From Gemmatimonadaceae bacterium (GTDB taxonomy: Bacteria > Gemmatimonadota > Gemmatimonadetes > Gemmatimonadales > Gemmatimonadaceae): a stretch of 56,870 nt of DNA. The stretch lies in assembly GCA_020852815.1 (NCBI GenBank), contig JADZAN010000012.1, forward strand, positions 1 through 56,870, given 5' to 3'. Of this stretch, positions 1 to 8,749 are shown one piece after another. The position numbers and the translations under genes are program-made. The notes beneath the pieces are model-generated. The model did not search any database and had not been told where the DNA came from. It saw only the letters and a program-made list of their open reading frames with translations. Positions within the stretch are counted from its first letter, which is position 1. Each line of letters opens with the position of its first letter.

Positions 1-1
1 G

Positions 2-118
2 AAGCTCGAAGCGGCGCGCGCCGCGCGGCGCGCCACGCCGTCTACCACTGCACCACGACCACCCGTCACCCCGCGGCACTACACTGAACACCCACCCCAC
101 CTGTCACATTCTCGCTGA
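2..118 (+). CDS. IS3-family transposase orfB, C-terminal fragment
   Basis: An open frame entering from the left edge reads KLEAARAARRATPST and stops with TGA at 116-118, inside the right terminal repeat. Charged KLEAAR-type tails are common at the C-terminus of IS3-group orfB proteins, and such genes usually stop in or next to the right inverted repeat. Only 38 residues are present, so the assignment rests mainly on position within the IS. A second open frame (1-87) also stops here and cannot be excluded. Confidence 0.5.
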   Translation, partial: KLEAARAARRATPSTTAPRPPVTPRHYTEHPPHLSHSR

Positions 119-130
119 ACCAGGACAACT
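103..130. repeat. Right terminal inverted repeat (IRR) of the IS
   Basis: The reverse complement begins AGTTGTCCTG and ends AATGTGAC. It matches the left terminal repeat at 55711-55738 at about 22 of 28 positions by eye: ten identical outer bases, a mismatched patch, TCAG, another patch, then AATGTGAC. This is the expected architecture of imperfect IS3-family ends. Confidence 0.8.
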
Positions 131-390
131 GGCGGACGGGCCATTCCCGAAACCTGCCGCTTGAGCTTGGACCGCCAGCGGCGTGAGGCAGGTTAGGTGC
201 CCCGAGTGAATACCGCTTGCGGATGGTGGGGCTGCGCCGTGTCAGGGGCGGGAACGGTATTAGTGCAACCGACGTTGTGCGCACCCAGCTCACACCACGC
301 TCAGGCAGGTCGGAGCTGTACACTCGCGGCTCGCCGATCGCGTGTATTCGTGTGGCGACCTTGCTTCGCAGACGGACCGCCTCAGTGACG
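131..390. other. No supported gene (260 bp)
   Basis: Between the IS end and the first minus-strand gene I see only overlapping short frames with no recognisable product. The composition is less GC-rich than the centre of the window. The stretch may hold the 3' flank of the lipoprotein gene and the IS target site. Confidence 0.4.
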
Positions 391-882
391 TCAGTGCGCC
401 TCTCTCGAGCCAGTGGTTGGTTCTTGTCCCGGCCGAGGAGCAAGCGGAGCGCCTATCAAGGCGGGCCAAGGCGAAATGGCAGAAACCGCGTCAGAAGTCC
501 GATATCGGAGGAACACAGTGTGGTTCCTATTGGCGAGCCACATCGTGTCACCTGTAACCACGAACGCCTGACACACGAACTGCGGGACCCGAGCTCCAGA
601 CCTTTGCTGTGCCTCCCCGAGGCAGAGTCCGTCGCGCATTAGCGGCGCTCCGATCCTCCAGCGCTCAAGTGGAAACTCCGTGTCATCGAGCCCGTCGGCG
701 CTGCCCTGAATCGTACCATCTGCTCGCAGCACCAGAGTGTCAAGCGCACCGCGAGCGGGAAAGACCTGCACCCACCGGCCCACGAGTGGACTCTGCGGCT
801 TCTCCATTCTTGTCTGCGACTGGCATGAGATGGTACAGAGCAACATCCAGTAGCGGAGAACGCACGGCCACCCGATTCTCAT
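391..882 (-). CDS. Small putative lipoprotein of unknown function
   Basis: A 163-residue protein whose N-terminus has a hydrophobic stretch ending in a cysteine (MLLCTISCQSQ), which looks like a lipoprotein signal. The body reads like a small beta-rich extracytoplasmic domain (RWVQVFPARGALDTLVLRADGTI) followed by a Pro/Arg-rich tail. Its ATG overlaps the stop of the upstream propeller gene by four bases (ATGA), so it should be translated by coupling as the last gene of a three-gene set. No family is recognised. The C-terminal 30 residues are low complexity. Confidence 0.55.
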   Translation of the reverse strand: MRIGWPCVLRYWMLLCTISCQSQTRMEKPQSPLVGRWVQVFPARGALDTLVLRADGTIQGSADGLDDTEFPLERWRIGAPLMRDGLCLGEAQQRSGARVPQFVCQAFVVTGDTMWLANRNHTVFLRYRTSDAVSAISPWPALIGAPLAPRPGQEPTTGSREAH

Positions 883-2183
883 CGGACGTTCGCGCCTAAC
901 GCGTATACGACGACGGACTCTATCCCATCATCATCAGTATGCACGCCGACAAGGTAGTCTCGCCCGACCTCGTACACCCGTACACGCGCGGGTACTACAG
1001 CCGTAGCGACGGCGACGCCTCGCGCGTCAAGAACGAAGGCTGTCGTCGTGCTCTTCGTGTCCTCGTTGAAGAGCACCACCCACATCTCGCGATCTGGACC
1101 CGGCACGAACCGCGAGAATGCCGGCGCTAGTCGTGACTTGGTTTCAATGGCGTGGTCGGCCTCGATTCTCGCCTTTTCATCGCTACCACTGGCTGCGGCG
1201 AGTGCCTCGACACGACGTCTCGACAATGCCGACTTGGTGAATCGGCGCCGGCCGATTGGAAGTGTGGACGCTCCCAAATGCATCCCCGCACCGTCATACC
1301 TATGAATGATGCCGTCGCCCGAATCGCCAATCCAAATACCGTCGGCGCTGCTTCCAACAACGAGCGCTGGCCCGAGCGAATAGCGAGCGGCGGCCACGCG
1401 CACCGGACCTGATGAGAGTGCATAGCTCAGCCACGACGCACTCGGCCAAACACCGATCCACTTCACCTCTCCGGGATTACCTTGGTGCAATATTCCGATA
1501 CGGGTGGAATCGCGCACAACCGTGCCGAAGGGCGGTGGCACAAACGGCCGAAAGCCAGCTGGCACGACGAGAAGGTCACCGCTCGACAGCCGTGCGACTG
1601 CACCGCTTCCGTCGAAGGCGTTGCTGGCTCGCAACGGCCAGCGACGTCGGAATCCTTCCCTAGCGTGAAAGAGGTTCAAGCGACTCTGCGCGGGCGGTTG
1701 CTCTACAACGAAGAGTGAGTCGAGCACGCGAAACAGCGAAGTCGCATTCTCAAGCTCGCCTGGGCCGGCACCTCTCCTGCCGATGCGCCGCAAGAAGTCC
1801 CCTTTCGGCGAGAACACGCGGAGGTCCTGAGACGCGCCGTCGAGCACGACAATCTCGCCGCTTGCGAGGCGCGTCACGCCAGCGATGCGCTCAAATCGTT
1901 TCTCCTCGCTCGATTCATCACCGATGACGAGAAATGGCTCCGTGTCGATGCGCCGATCGTCCAAGCGCCGGTTCTGCTCGCTATTCTGCGCCTCGACCGT
2001 ATGGATGTGCGACGTCGCAAGGAGCGCAAAGAGTACCAGGAACTGCGGGCTAACTCGCACTTGGGAGGCTGTTCGACGGCGAGCGGCAGTAGCTCTCCTC
2101 ACGCGTGCAGCAAGGAGGGCAAGTTCACGCCGACAGAATCCATCGCGTTGTCGAAAGCGATAGAGGGTGGCCAGACATGGCAT
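879..2183 (-). CDS. Six-bladed beta-propeller (NHL/6-bladed type) protein
   Basis: A 434-residue protein with propeller signatures: the segment FSPKGDFLRRIGRRGAGPGELENA is the classical D-x-x-G-x-F-x-x-x-I-G-x-x-G-x-G-P-G-E blade motif, and related blades follow, including VFVLDARGVAV. A hydrophobic segment (FLVLFALLATSHIHTVEAQ) suggests export; it starts about 45 residues in, so a GTG at VRVSPQF is an alternative start. The ATG at 2183 is favoured by a TGATG overlap with the preceding DsbA-like gene. Such propellers are common secreted proteins in Gemmatimonadota. The specific role is unknown. Confidence 0.75.
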   Translation of the reverse strand: MPCLATLYRFRQRDGFCRRELALLAARVRRATAARRRTASQVRVSPQFLVLFALLATSHIHTVEAQNSEQNRRLDDRRIDTEPFLVIGDESSEEKRFERIAGVTRLASGEIVVLDGASQDLRVFSPKGDFLRRIGRRGAGPGELENATSLFRVLDSLFVVEQPPAQSRLNLFHAREGFRRRWPLRASNAFDGSGAVARLSSGDLLVVPAGFRPFVPPPFGTVVRDSTRIGILHQGNPGEVKWIGVWPSASWLSYALSSGPVRVAAARYSLGPALVVGSSADGIWIGDSGDGIIHRYDGAGMHLGASTLPIGRRRFTKSALSRRRVEALAAASGSDEKARIEADHAIETKSRLAPAFSRFVPGPDREMWVVLFNEDTKSTTTAFVLDARGVAVATAVVPARVRVYEVGRDYLVGVHTDDDGIESVVVYALGANVR

Positions 2184-2842
2184 CAGTGCCGACCCACAAG
2201 ATCGAGGATTTCAGCAAGGGAAGCGACGCCGCCGTGCACGCCGCGAGGTGACACGAACGTCGGTGTACCACGCACCATTAGACTGTCGGCCAACGCCGTC
2301 TGCGACGATAGCCGTTTGCGAACCTCTGCGCCGGTCACGCATGCGCCAAAGTTGTCGAGATCGGTAACGCCCGCCGAGGTCGCCTCACGCAGCCAGTCCT
2401 GGCTCTTCTGCCATGCATTCGTTTGCATGAAGTGCGCGTGCAGGCGAGGAAGCTGTCGCACAGACTCCGCACACAATGCGGCCCGTGCGGCTCCGTCGGC
2501 ACTCGGATGGGTCGGACCTGGGTAGTGGAGCAGCGAGATGCGAACTCCCCTTCTGACTGCGGAATCGATTGCCGCCTGAGAGGCCCGACAGAAGGGACAT
2601 TCATAGTCGGAAACCACAACCAACTCCACTTTCTCGCGCGAGTTGAATAGTCGCGAGCCGATATGATCAATCTCACTCCAATGCTGAGTGGCTAACTGCA
2701 CGACCCTTCGGTTGTTCGAATACCGAGCCCAACTCGCGCGAATGAGCGATGACGGTTGCGCGATCAGGAATGCCGCCGCGATGAAGAAGAGGGCCGTCGC
2801 AATATCTGTGAGTCGTCGCACAGATTCCACCTCCGTTGCCAT
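2183..2842 (-). CDS. Membrane-anchored DsbA-like thiol oxidoreductase
   Basis: A 219-residue protein with one N-terminal transmembrane anchor (about residues 15-33, IATALFFIAAAFLIAQ), then a thioredoxin/DsbA fold. It has the redox motif CPFC in VVSDYECPFCRASQ near residue 85 and the cis-proline loop RGTPTFV near the C-terminus. The expected role is periplasmic disulfide formation or isomerisation. It heads a set of three overlapping genes and lies downstream of a six-cysteine secreted miniprotein, a plausible substrate (inference). No strong ribosome binding site is seen at the ATG. Confidence 0.85.
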   Translation of the reverse strand: MATEVESVRRLTDIATALFFIAAAFLIAQPSSLIRASWARYSNNRRVVQLATQHWSEIDHIGSRLFNSREKVELVVVSDYECPFCRASQAAIDSAVRRGVRISLLHYPGPTHPSADGAARAALCAESVRQLPRLHAHFMQTNAWQKSQDWLREATSAGVTDLDNFGACVTGAEVRKRLSSQTALADSLMVRGTPTFVSPRGVHGGVASLAEILDLVGRH

Positions 2843-3114
2843 ACTCGACCGATTCGGTGATGTCGCCGCGCTCGAATGCTGGCGCGTTACGACACGATGT
2901 CGCTCATCCGACGCATTCCGTTGGAAGTCTCCTGGGGCGGCAAGCCTCCCGTCGATCAGTCGTTCGTGGCCACTGCCTCTACCGTCAAATCCACCAGCGC
3001 CCGCTACCCGCTCGCGACGATTGAGATCGATTCGCGACTTGAAGCCATGTCAGGAATGGTCGCCGGCGCCCGCCAGGAGCCGTCGACCATTCATGAGATG
3101 ACCCTTGGCGCTCT

Positions 3115-3324
3115 CTACTGTGGGAGATTACACACGTTCCAAGTGTAGCTGGTACCGTCGCAGTTGTATGTGCAACTCTTGCACTCTGTTCCGGCAGTAT
3201 TGTGACACGATTGACTACCATTCGATAAGTGACTCGGACAGCCGATGGAAAACGCCGACGCTGGTGTGGACGCTACGGCAATCGCAAATACGGACGCGGC
3301 GAATCTCAGCATCTTAACTCTCAT
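3115..3324 (-). CDS. Secreted six-cysteine miniprotein
   Basis: A 69-residue product starting at the ATG preceded by GGAAGGAG; a second ATG lies four codons later. A signal peptide is clear (MLRFAASVFAIAVASTPASA, cleavage after ASA). It leaves a mature peptide of about 45 residues with six cysteines in GCP, SCH, ECK, SCT, NCD and VCN contexts, enough for three disulfides. No family is recognised. A longer frame to 3564 exists, but its extra N-terminus would place the signal peptide internally. The neighbouring DsbA-like gene suggests disulfide-dependent folding outside the cytoplasm. Confidence 0.65.
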   Translation of the reverse strand: MRVKMLRFAASVFAIAVASTPASAFSIGCPSHLSNGSQSCHNTAGTECKSCTYNCDGTSYTWNVCNLPQ

Positions 3325-3656
3325 GACTCCTTCCCTCGGTGATGGTAGGTTCCGTTGTATCTCGTTGCAGCGACTCAGGAGGACGCTGCAGCCGGCGAGC
3401 AGCTGCCGATCGTGAGAAGCACGGTGCTTTCGCCCCGAGTAGCCGTCAATCATCAACATGCGACAGACATGCGACATGGTCGAAGCGCGAGAGGTCGGAC
3501 CTCTGTCTTCGCTCGATCGGCATCCAGCCTGTGGGCGACGACGTTCGTCTGCCCGGAGTCCCAAGCATTGAGTCGCATGCCCGCGACTCGGTGCATCGAC
3601 CAGTTATCCGCGTGCTCCCCTCGCGTGTCGGTGGATCTGAACGCGACCACTTGCCC
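3325..3656. other. Intergenic region without a supported gene
   Basis: These 330 bases separate the miniprotein gene from the esterase stop. They should hold the promoter of the miniprotein on the minus strand, but no convincing -35/-10 pair or hairpin is apparent. Composition shifts here from the lower-GC left block to the GC-rich core. Confidence 0.35.
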
Positions 3657-4715
3657 TCAGCGCCTGGGATGCGCCGCGAAGAACTCCCAGATCAGCGCGG
3701 TCGCGTCGACGGCCGTCCCCGGGTCGTCGCCCATCCGCGTCCCCCGCTTCCCGCCGGGCCAGGCGTGCCCCCCATCCTTCAACGCATAGAGGATCACGTC
3801 GCGCCGGCGCGGACATTCGTACGACGTCACCACGAGGCGCCCCCGGTCGTCGACGCTCGGCGCGCTGGCGCAGCCATTCGCGGCGGCCCAGAACGTCCCT
3901 TGCTGCAGCGCCGGCTTAGTCGGTGTCCCGTCCCAGGCGCGCGCTCCTATCCCGCCCCCCGCGCCCCCGTCGTACGGGACCGACTGGTCCACCATTCCGT
4001 TGAAAACGATGGCCGACACCGGCGACGCCGGTGACGCCTCGTCGCCGAACAGCGCCCCCACCACGGGGGCGATGGCCGCCACGCGATGCGAGAGCGCGAT
4101 CCCCAACCGGTGCGCCATCATCGCGCCGTTGGACATCCCGGTGATGTAGACGCGCGCCGGGTCGATCGTGTACTCCCGTTGCAGCTGCGTGATCAACGCG
4201 TCAATGAAGCCGACGTCGTCCACGCGGTTCTCCATCGCGAAGCCACAGCAGTGGCCGGCGTTCCAGGTGTACATCGACCGCCGGCCGCGCGCGGTCCCCT
4301 CGGGATAGACCACGATGAACCCCTCGCGCCGCCCCTTCTCGCTCCAGGCGAACATTCGCTCGGCGTTGTCCGCATTTCCCCCGCCGCCGTGCAAGACGAC
4401 GACGAGCGGCACCGGCACGTTGCGCCTGGCGACCGCCTCGGGAACGCGCACGACATAGGTGCGATCGCGCCCGCCGTGCTGCAGCACCTCACGCTCGCGC
4501 GGGGCTTCACGCCGGCGCGGCGCCTCACGACCGCGGCGAAGCTGCGCGCCTGCATCGTGGGCATCGAGCAGCGTGGCGGCCACCACGGCGGCAAGGACGG
4601 CGGCGGTGCGCCAAGGCGCACGACGCAGACTCAGCCAAGCGCGTAGCCGCGTCAAAGGGCGTAGCCACGGGGCGGAATGCCACCGCAGCCCTGAGTTGGG
4701 ACGGAACCTCGTCAT
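3657..4715 (-). CDS. Secreted PHB-depolymerase/LpqC-type esterase
   Basis: A 352-residue alpha/beta hydrolase of the polyhydroxybutyrate-depolymerase/feruloyl-esterase type (COG3509). An Arg-rich N-terminus and hydrophobic stretch form a signal peptide (TAAVLAAVVAATLLDAHDAGAQ). Visible elements are the oxyanion loop VLHGGGGN, nucleophile elbow GMSNGAM, acid-loop candidate NGMVDQSVPY and catalytic His in GGHAWPGG. The likely substrate is an extracellular polyester or aryl ester. I chose the ATG at 4715 because earlier in-frame starts would run into the divergent VOC gene. Confidence 0.85.
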   Translation of the reverse strand: MTRFRPNSGLRWHSAPWLRPLTRLRAWLSLRRAPWRTAAVLAAVVAATLLDAHDAGAQLRRGREAPRRREAPREREVLQHGGRDRTYVVRVPEAVARRNVPVPLVVVLHGGGGNADNAERMFAWSEKGRREGFIVVYPEGTARGRRSMYTWNAGHCCGFAMENRVDDVGFIDALITQLQREYTIDPARVYITGMSNGAMMAHRLGIALSHRVAAIAPVVGALFGDEASPASPVSAIVFNGMVDQSVPYDGGAGGGIGARAWDGTPTKPALQQGTFWAAANGCASAPSVDDRGRLVVTSYECPRRRDVILYALKDGGHAWPGGKRGTRMGDDPGTAVDATALIWEFFAAHPRR

Positions 4716-5637
4716 GCCCGGTTCGACGCCGCGCAGGGAAGGTGCGTTAAGCGCCGGCGGGCACTCCCCTCTGGTGCGCGCCCCTCCCCACGCGAAGATT
4801 TTCCGCGCCCATCGTCCCCGTTCGGGCTCACGGTGCGCGCCATCTCGCCCCACAGCCGGAGCCGCTGCCCTGAGCGCCACCCCCCTCGACGCGATTCCCA
4901 ACGGCGTCCACCACCCGATCTCGGTCGTCGTCGTCCCCACGCGCGACTTCGAGGTCGCGCGCCGCTTCTATACGACCGCGTTCGGATGGCACATGCACCA
5001 TCTCACGGAGTCCGTCGCGGTGTCGTTCATGCCGACCGGTCCATCGGTGGTGCTCCGCAGCCGCGATGCCGGCGACGAGACGCCGACTACACCGCTGCTG
5101 CAGGTGGCAGACGTGAACCAGGCGCTTGCCGACGTCGTCGCCAGGGGCGGCGCACAGGTGGCCGCACCCTATGACGTCCCGCTGGGAGGGCGCATCGTCC
5201 GCTTTGCCGACCCGTCGGGGACGGTGTACGGCCTAACGAGCAACATCCCCGCCGGCGCGGTGCCGCAGGTTCCCATCCCCGTGGGCGCCAACCCGCGTCC
5301 CGCCGACGGCACGGTGTGCAGCGTCGAGATGTACACCAGCGACCCCAACGCCACCGCCCACTTCTTCGGCAGCGTCTTTGCCTGGCGCTCGATCCCCACG
5401 CTCCCGCACAGCACCGCTTTCGACCCGGGCGCCGGCATTGCCGGCATCTGGCAGTCGCACACCCCGTCCACCCGCTCGCTCCCCTACATCTACGCAGCAA
5501 GTGTCGAGCAGGCGCTGCGCGACGTGGAGCGGGCCGGCGGCGTGCGCCGCGGCACCCCGACCGTGGTCCCGGGCATGGCCACCTTCGGCTACTTCACCGA
5601 TCCGTCCGGCACGCCGATGGGGATGATGGGCGGCTGA
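4714..5637 (+). CDS. Tandem VOC (glyoxalase-fold) protein
   Basis: Two consecutive VOC modules. The first begins at NGVHHPISVVVVPTRDF and contains YTTAFGWHM. The second begins near CSVEMYTSDPNATAHFFGSVFAW, and each ends in a DPSGT signature. Proteins of this two-module type are often annotated as glyoxalase/bleomycin-resistance proteins; the substrate cannot be read from sequence. The start is uncertain: the in-frame ATG at 4714 gives a 60-residue unconserved leader, GTG at 4774 is the alternative, and conserved sequence only begins near 4890. Confidence 0.75.
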   Translation: MPGSTPRREGALSAGGHSPLVRAPPHAKIFRAHRPRSGSRCAPSRPTAGAAALSATPLDAIPNGVHHPISVVVVPTRDFEVARRFYTTAFGWHMHHLTESVAVSFMPTGPSVVLRSRDAGDETPTTPLLQVADVNQALADVVARGGAQVAAPYDVPLGGRIVRFADPSGTVYGLTSNIPAGAVPQVPIPVGANPRPADGTVCSVEMYTSDPNATAHFFGSVFAWRSIPTLPHSTAFDPGAGIAGIWQSHTPSTRSLPYIYAASVEQALRDVERAGGVRRGTPTVVPGMATFGYFTDPSGTPMGMMGG

Positions 5638-5778
5638 TCACGCGCCCCCCGCCGTTCGCCCCGCGGGACTCCCGCTCACCATACAATAGTATCACCTTAC
5701 TTCCCTGCCTCGGCCGGCACCTGTGGCCCGGTCGTGGCATGCGCGACTCCGTCGGTCCCCTCACCATTGGAGTGCCCC

Positions 5779-6342
5779 ATGAAGACCCGACTGTTCACCC
5801 TCGCCCTTGCACTCGTCAGCGCCACGCCGATGGTTGCCCTCCAGGCGCAAGGCGCGCCGAGTGCCCCGAGCTGGATGGGCGAGATGCACCGCGACGTCAA
5901 CGAGGCGCAGCGCAAGATGATCGGCCTCGCCAACGCCATCCCCGAGAGCGCCTACGACTGGCGCCCGAGCGCCGGCACGCGCACCGTGCGCGAGGTCCTG
6001 CTGCACGTCGCCTCGGACAACTACTTCATCCCCATAGCCATGGGTAAGCCGGCCCCCGAGGCCAGCGGCATCACGAGCGACATGAAGACGGTGGGTACGT
6101 ATGAGAAGCGCGCCCTGTCCAAGGCGCAGGTCGTGGCCGAGCTCGAAGCGTCGTACACGCACCTGCACCAGGCCATGGGGCTCACCACCGACGCCAACGC
6201 CTCGCAGACGATCAAGTTCTTCGGGCAGGACTGGACGCGCATGCGCGCGATGGTGCTTACGGTAACGCACCTGCACGAGCACCTGGGACAGATGATTGCC
6301 TACGCCCGCAGCAACAACGTCGTCCCGCCCTGGAGCAAGTAA
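5779..6342 (+). CDS. Secreted DinB-superfamily protein
   Basis: A 187-residue protein starting at an ATG with a GGAG site a few bases upstream. It has a signal peptide (MKTRLFTLALALVSATPMVALQAQ) and a DinB four-helix bundle: AQRKMIGLANAIPESAYDWRPSAGTRTVREVLLHVASDN and the C-terminal helix HLHEHLGQMIAYAR. The three usual metal-binding histidines are present in LLHVA and HLHEHLG. DinB-like proteins include metal-dependent thiol transferases, but this exported version has no defined substrate. Confidence 0.85.
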   Translation: MKTRLFTLALALVSATPMVALQAQGAPSAPSWMGEMHRDVNEAQRKMIGLANAIPESAYDWRPSAGTRTVREVLLHVASDNYFIPIAMGKPAPEASGITSDMKTVGTYEKRALSKAQVVAELEASYTHLHQAMGLTTDANASQTIKFFGQDWTRMRAMVLTVTHLHEHLGQMIAYARSNNVVPPWSK

Positions 6343-6349
6343 GCGACTG

Positions 6350-6395
6350 CACCGCGCGACGTGCGATCAACAGCCGGCCGCACGTCGCGCCGGTG
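6350..6395. terminator. Bidirectional hairpin between convergent genes
   Basis: Arms at 6350-6365 and 6379-6395 pair over 16 bases (CACC[G]GCGCGACGTGCG) with a single bulged base and a 13-base loop. The hairpin lies just after the DinB-like stop and overlaps the last codons of the opposing VOC gene, a typical place for a shared terminator. There is no clear U-tract. Confidence 0.6.
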
Positions 6396-6771
6396 TGGCA
6401 AAGTCGTGGAAGACACGAAACTGGTTGCCATCCGGGTCGGCAACGGTGAACTCGCGCAGCCCCCAGGGCTTGGACTCCGGGCGCTCGAGCACGATGGCCG
6501 CGCTCGCCTCCCAGGCGCGAAAGAGTGCGTCCACGTCGTCGTTGCTGTCGAGATTGAGCCAGGTGAGCGCCGGCCCCGCCGTGCCGCGCCCCTTCCGGAA
6601 GTCGGCGCTGGCGAGGAACAGCCGGCAGCTGCCTGACGAGAGCCCCGCCAGGCCGATGGTCGGATCGTTCCAGTCGATGGTGAAGCCGAGCCGGGAGGCG
6701 TAGTAGGCAACGGCGCGCTCGAGATTCTCGACCGGGAGTTCGGGGACGGGGCGCGGGAGGGCGGGAGGCAT
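6367..6771 (-). CDS. VOC-family (glyoxalase/bleomycin-resistance type) protein
   Basis: A 134-residue single-domain VOC protein. VPELPVENLERAVAYYASRLGF is the standard N-terminal strand-helix, and REFTVADPDGNQFRVFHDF is the C-terminal DPDGN signature with a metal-ligand-type Glu/His arrangement. Proteins of this size dimerise to form the active site. It is convergent with the DinB-like gene and divergent from the serine hydrolase. Substrate unknown. Confidence 0.85.
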   Translation of the reverse strand: MPPALPRPVPELPVENLERAVAYYASRLGFTIDWNDPTIGLAGLSSGSCRLFLASADFRKGRGTAGPALTWLNLDSNDDVDALFRAWEASAAIVLERPESKPWGLREFTVADPDGNQFRVFHDFATPARRAAGC

Positions 6772-6983
6772 GGCGAAGTCGCGGCTGGAGGGTGCCTAAC
6801 GCTTGCCGGGCGTGTGAGCGGCCGGACGGCGATTGCGGTACGGCGGCGGGCGAAGGCGTCGCGCCGAAAGCGGCGTACACCCGACGCCCGTGGATCCTCT
6901 CCCACTCTACCGCGCGGTCACGCCAGACGCGACTTTCGCGGGCGACACGGTACCCTGCATTCCCCGTTCGCCCGCCGACTGCC

Positions 6984-8438
6984 ATGCGTCCGATGATCCG
7001 ACTGTGCGTTGCCGCCGCCCTCCTGGCAACCACCACGCCGCTCCTTCCGGCCCAAACGACTTCCCCGCAGCTCGCGCCGGCGACGGCGGCGGCAATCGAC
7101 TCGCTCTTCACTCCCATGTCGCACGCCGGCTCTCCCGGCTGCGCGGTGGCGGTCTACCAGAACGGCGCGATTGCCTTCGCGCGGGGCTACGGCTTCGCGA
7201 ACCTCACGCACGACGTCCCGATCACCCCCGCCACGCGCTTCACCGTGGGGTCGGTCTCCAAGCAGTTCACCGCGGCGTCGATTGCGTTGCTGGTGCGCGC
7301 GGGGAAGCTGTCGCTCGACGACGACGTGCGGCGCTACATCCCCGAGATGAACGCGACCCCCACCCCGGTGCGGGTGCGGCACCTGGTGCACCACACGAGC
7401 GGGCTGCGCGACTTCTGGGAGCTGGTGGGGCTGGCGGGTGTTCGCTACGACGACGGCTACACCTCGCAGGACATGCTGGCGCTGGCCGCCCGGCAGAAAG
7501 GGCTCAACTTCCCGCCCGGCGCCGAGTATCGCTACAGCAACACCGGCTACCTGGCGTTGGGGGTGATCGTGCAGCGCGTCACGGGGCAGTCGCTGCGGCG
7601 CTTTGCCGACTCGGCGATCTTCCAGCCGTTAGGCATGCAGGAGACGCTCTTCCTCGACGACCATACCGAGGTGGTGGCCGGGCGGGCCATGGCGTACTCG
7701 CCGGTGGGGGGTGCCGGCGGGCGGTGGAAGGTCGATGTGTGGAACAACGACATCGTGGGCCAGGGCGGAGTCGTGACGTCGCTGGCCGACCTGCAGAAGT
7801 GGGACGAGAACTTCTACACCGGGAAGGTAGGGGGGCGCGAGTTCCTGGAGCTCATGCACCAGGTGGAGCCGCTCACCTCCGGCGCGAGCAACGCCTACGC
7901 CTTCGGGATCTCGGTGGGGAACTACCGCGGACAGCGCCTGGTGGAGCACACCGGCGCCACCGGTGGCTATCGCGCGGCGCTGTTCCGCTTCCCCGACCAG
8001 CACACCTCGTTCGCGATGCTGTGCAACCGCAGCATCACCAACACGACGCAGCTCTCGCTCCACATGGCCGATGCCGTGCTGCGCGCGTCGCTCGGCGCGC
8101 CCTCGCCCCGCGGCTCCACGGCGGGCGAGGAAGCGAGTGCGCCGCGCAAGGCCGGGACGCCGCGCGTGCGCGAGCACGCCGCCATCGCGGGACGCTATGC
8201 AAGCCCGGAGCTGATGGGCGCCGTGTATGAGATAGCCGTCGCCCCCGATGGCACGCTCCAGCTCACGCGCCCGCGCGCGACGTCGGTTGCGCTCTCGCCG
8301 CTGGAGCCGGAGCGCGCCTACGTGGCGGGCGGGCTCCTGACGCTGACGTTCGATGCGCCGGTCAAGGGGAAGTCGCCGGGTTTCCGCCTCGATGCCAACC
8401 GGGTGCAGAACATACGCTTTGACCGCTTGGCGCCGTAG
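6984..8438 (+). CDS. Secreted class C beta-lactamase-fold serine hydrolase
   Basis: A 484-residue protein with signal peptide (RLCVAAALLATTTPLLPAQ) and the serine beta-lactamase/D-peptidase fold. The SxxK motif is SVSK in FTVGSVSKQFTAASIA, and the second motif is YSN in YRYSNTGYLALG. Leads such as HLVHHTSGLRDFW and a C-terminal HTGATGGYRA (the KTG-like position, HTG) complete the set. A C-terminal beta-rich domain follows (about 390-484). Such proteins are usually esterases or D-amino peptidases rather than true beta-lactamases. An earlier in-frame start is rejected because it would bury the signal peptide. Confidence 0.85.
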   Translation: MRPMIRLCVAAALLATTTPLLPAQTTSPQLAPATAAAIDSLFTPMSHAGSPGCAVAVYQNGAIAFARGYGFANLTHDVPITPATRFTVGSVSKQFTAASIALLVRAGKLSLDDDVRRYIPEMNATPTPVRVRHLVHHTSGLRDFWELVGLAGVRYDDGYTSQDMLALAARQKGLNFPPGAEYRYSNTGYLALGVIVQRVTGQSLRRFADSAIFQPLGMQETLFLDDHTEVVAGRAMAYSPVGGAGGRWKVDVWNNDIVGQGGVVTSLADLQKWDENFYTGKVGGREFLELMHQVEPLTSGASNAYAFGISVGNYRGQRLVEHTGATGGYRAALFRFPDQHTSFAMLCNRSITNTTQLSLHMADAVLRASLGAPSPRGSTAGEEASAPRKAGTPRVREHAAIAGRYASPELMGAVYEIAVAPDGTLQLTRPRATSVALSPLEPERAYVAGGLLTLTFDAPVKGKSPGFRLDANRVQNIRFDRLAP

Positions 8439-8565
8439 CGCGCTCGTGCCGGCGCGCTGCGGCTGGCGGCCGCGGCGCGAGCGAATGGCAGCCACGACCA
8501 TAACGAGCGACACCGTCATCGCGCGACGCATGAAGGTTTCGCAAGGCCGGTCGGCCCTGCCGCGC

Positions 8566-8620
8566 GCTGCCTGACGCTGCCTGACGACGCCTGACGACAG
8601 TGATCGTGCCTGACGACGCC
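8566..8620. repeat. Short tandem GCCTGACG-type repeat
   Basis: The word GCCTGACG occurs four times within 55 bases (GCTGCCTGACG, twice GACGCCTGACGAC, then GTGCCTGACGAC) in the intergenic region between the serine hydrolase and the Ig-repeat lipoprotein. No coding function is seen; it could be slippage-derived. Confidence 0.6.
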
Positions 8621-8749
8621 CTCGCTGGATTCGCGAGCGCGCGTCGTGTATCGTGCAACGCGCGGGCGTGACGTCGGGCACGGTTGCGCCGCGACATTCG
8701 TTGCATCATCCGCTCGTTAGTGCCACCCTCACGCGGATCCTGGGGAGCC

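Larger units (their letters stand above)
1..130 (+). mobile_element. 3' end of an IS3-family insertion sequence (partial)
   Basis: The first 130 bases carry the tail of a transposase frame followed by a 28-bp terminal repeat (103-130). That repeat is the inverted counterpart of the one at 55711-55738 near the other end of the window. The element therefore reads on the plus strand and its 5' part lies outside the window. The match of termini says that the two ends of the window hold copies of the same or a very close IS. The family is assigned from the orfA/orfB organisation of the right-hand copy. Confidence 0.75.

Noticed and set aside
2876-3148. 90-residue plus-strand open frame between the miniprotein and DsbA-like genes
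   Set aside because: It overlaps the end of the miniprotein gene, has no ribosome site or recognised features, and the region also reads poorly on the other strand; left as unassigned.
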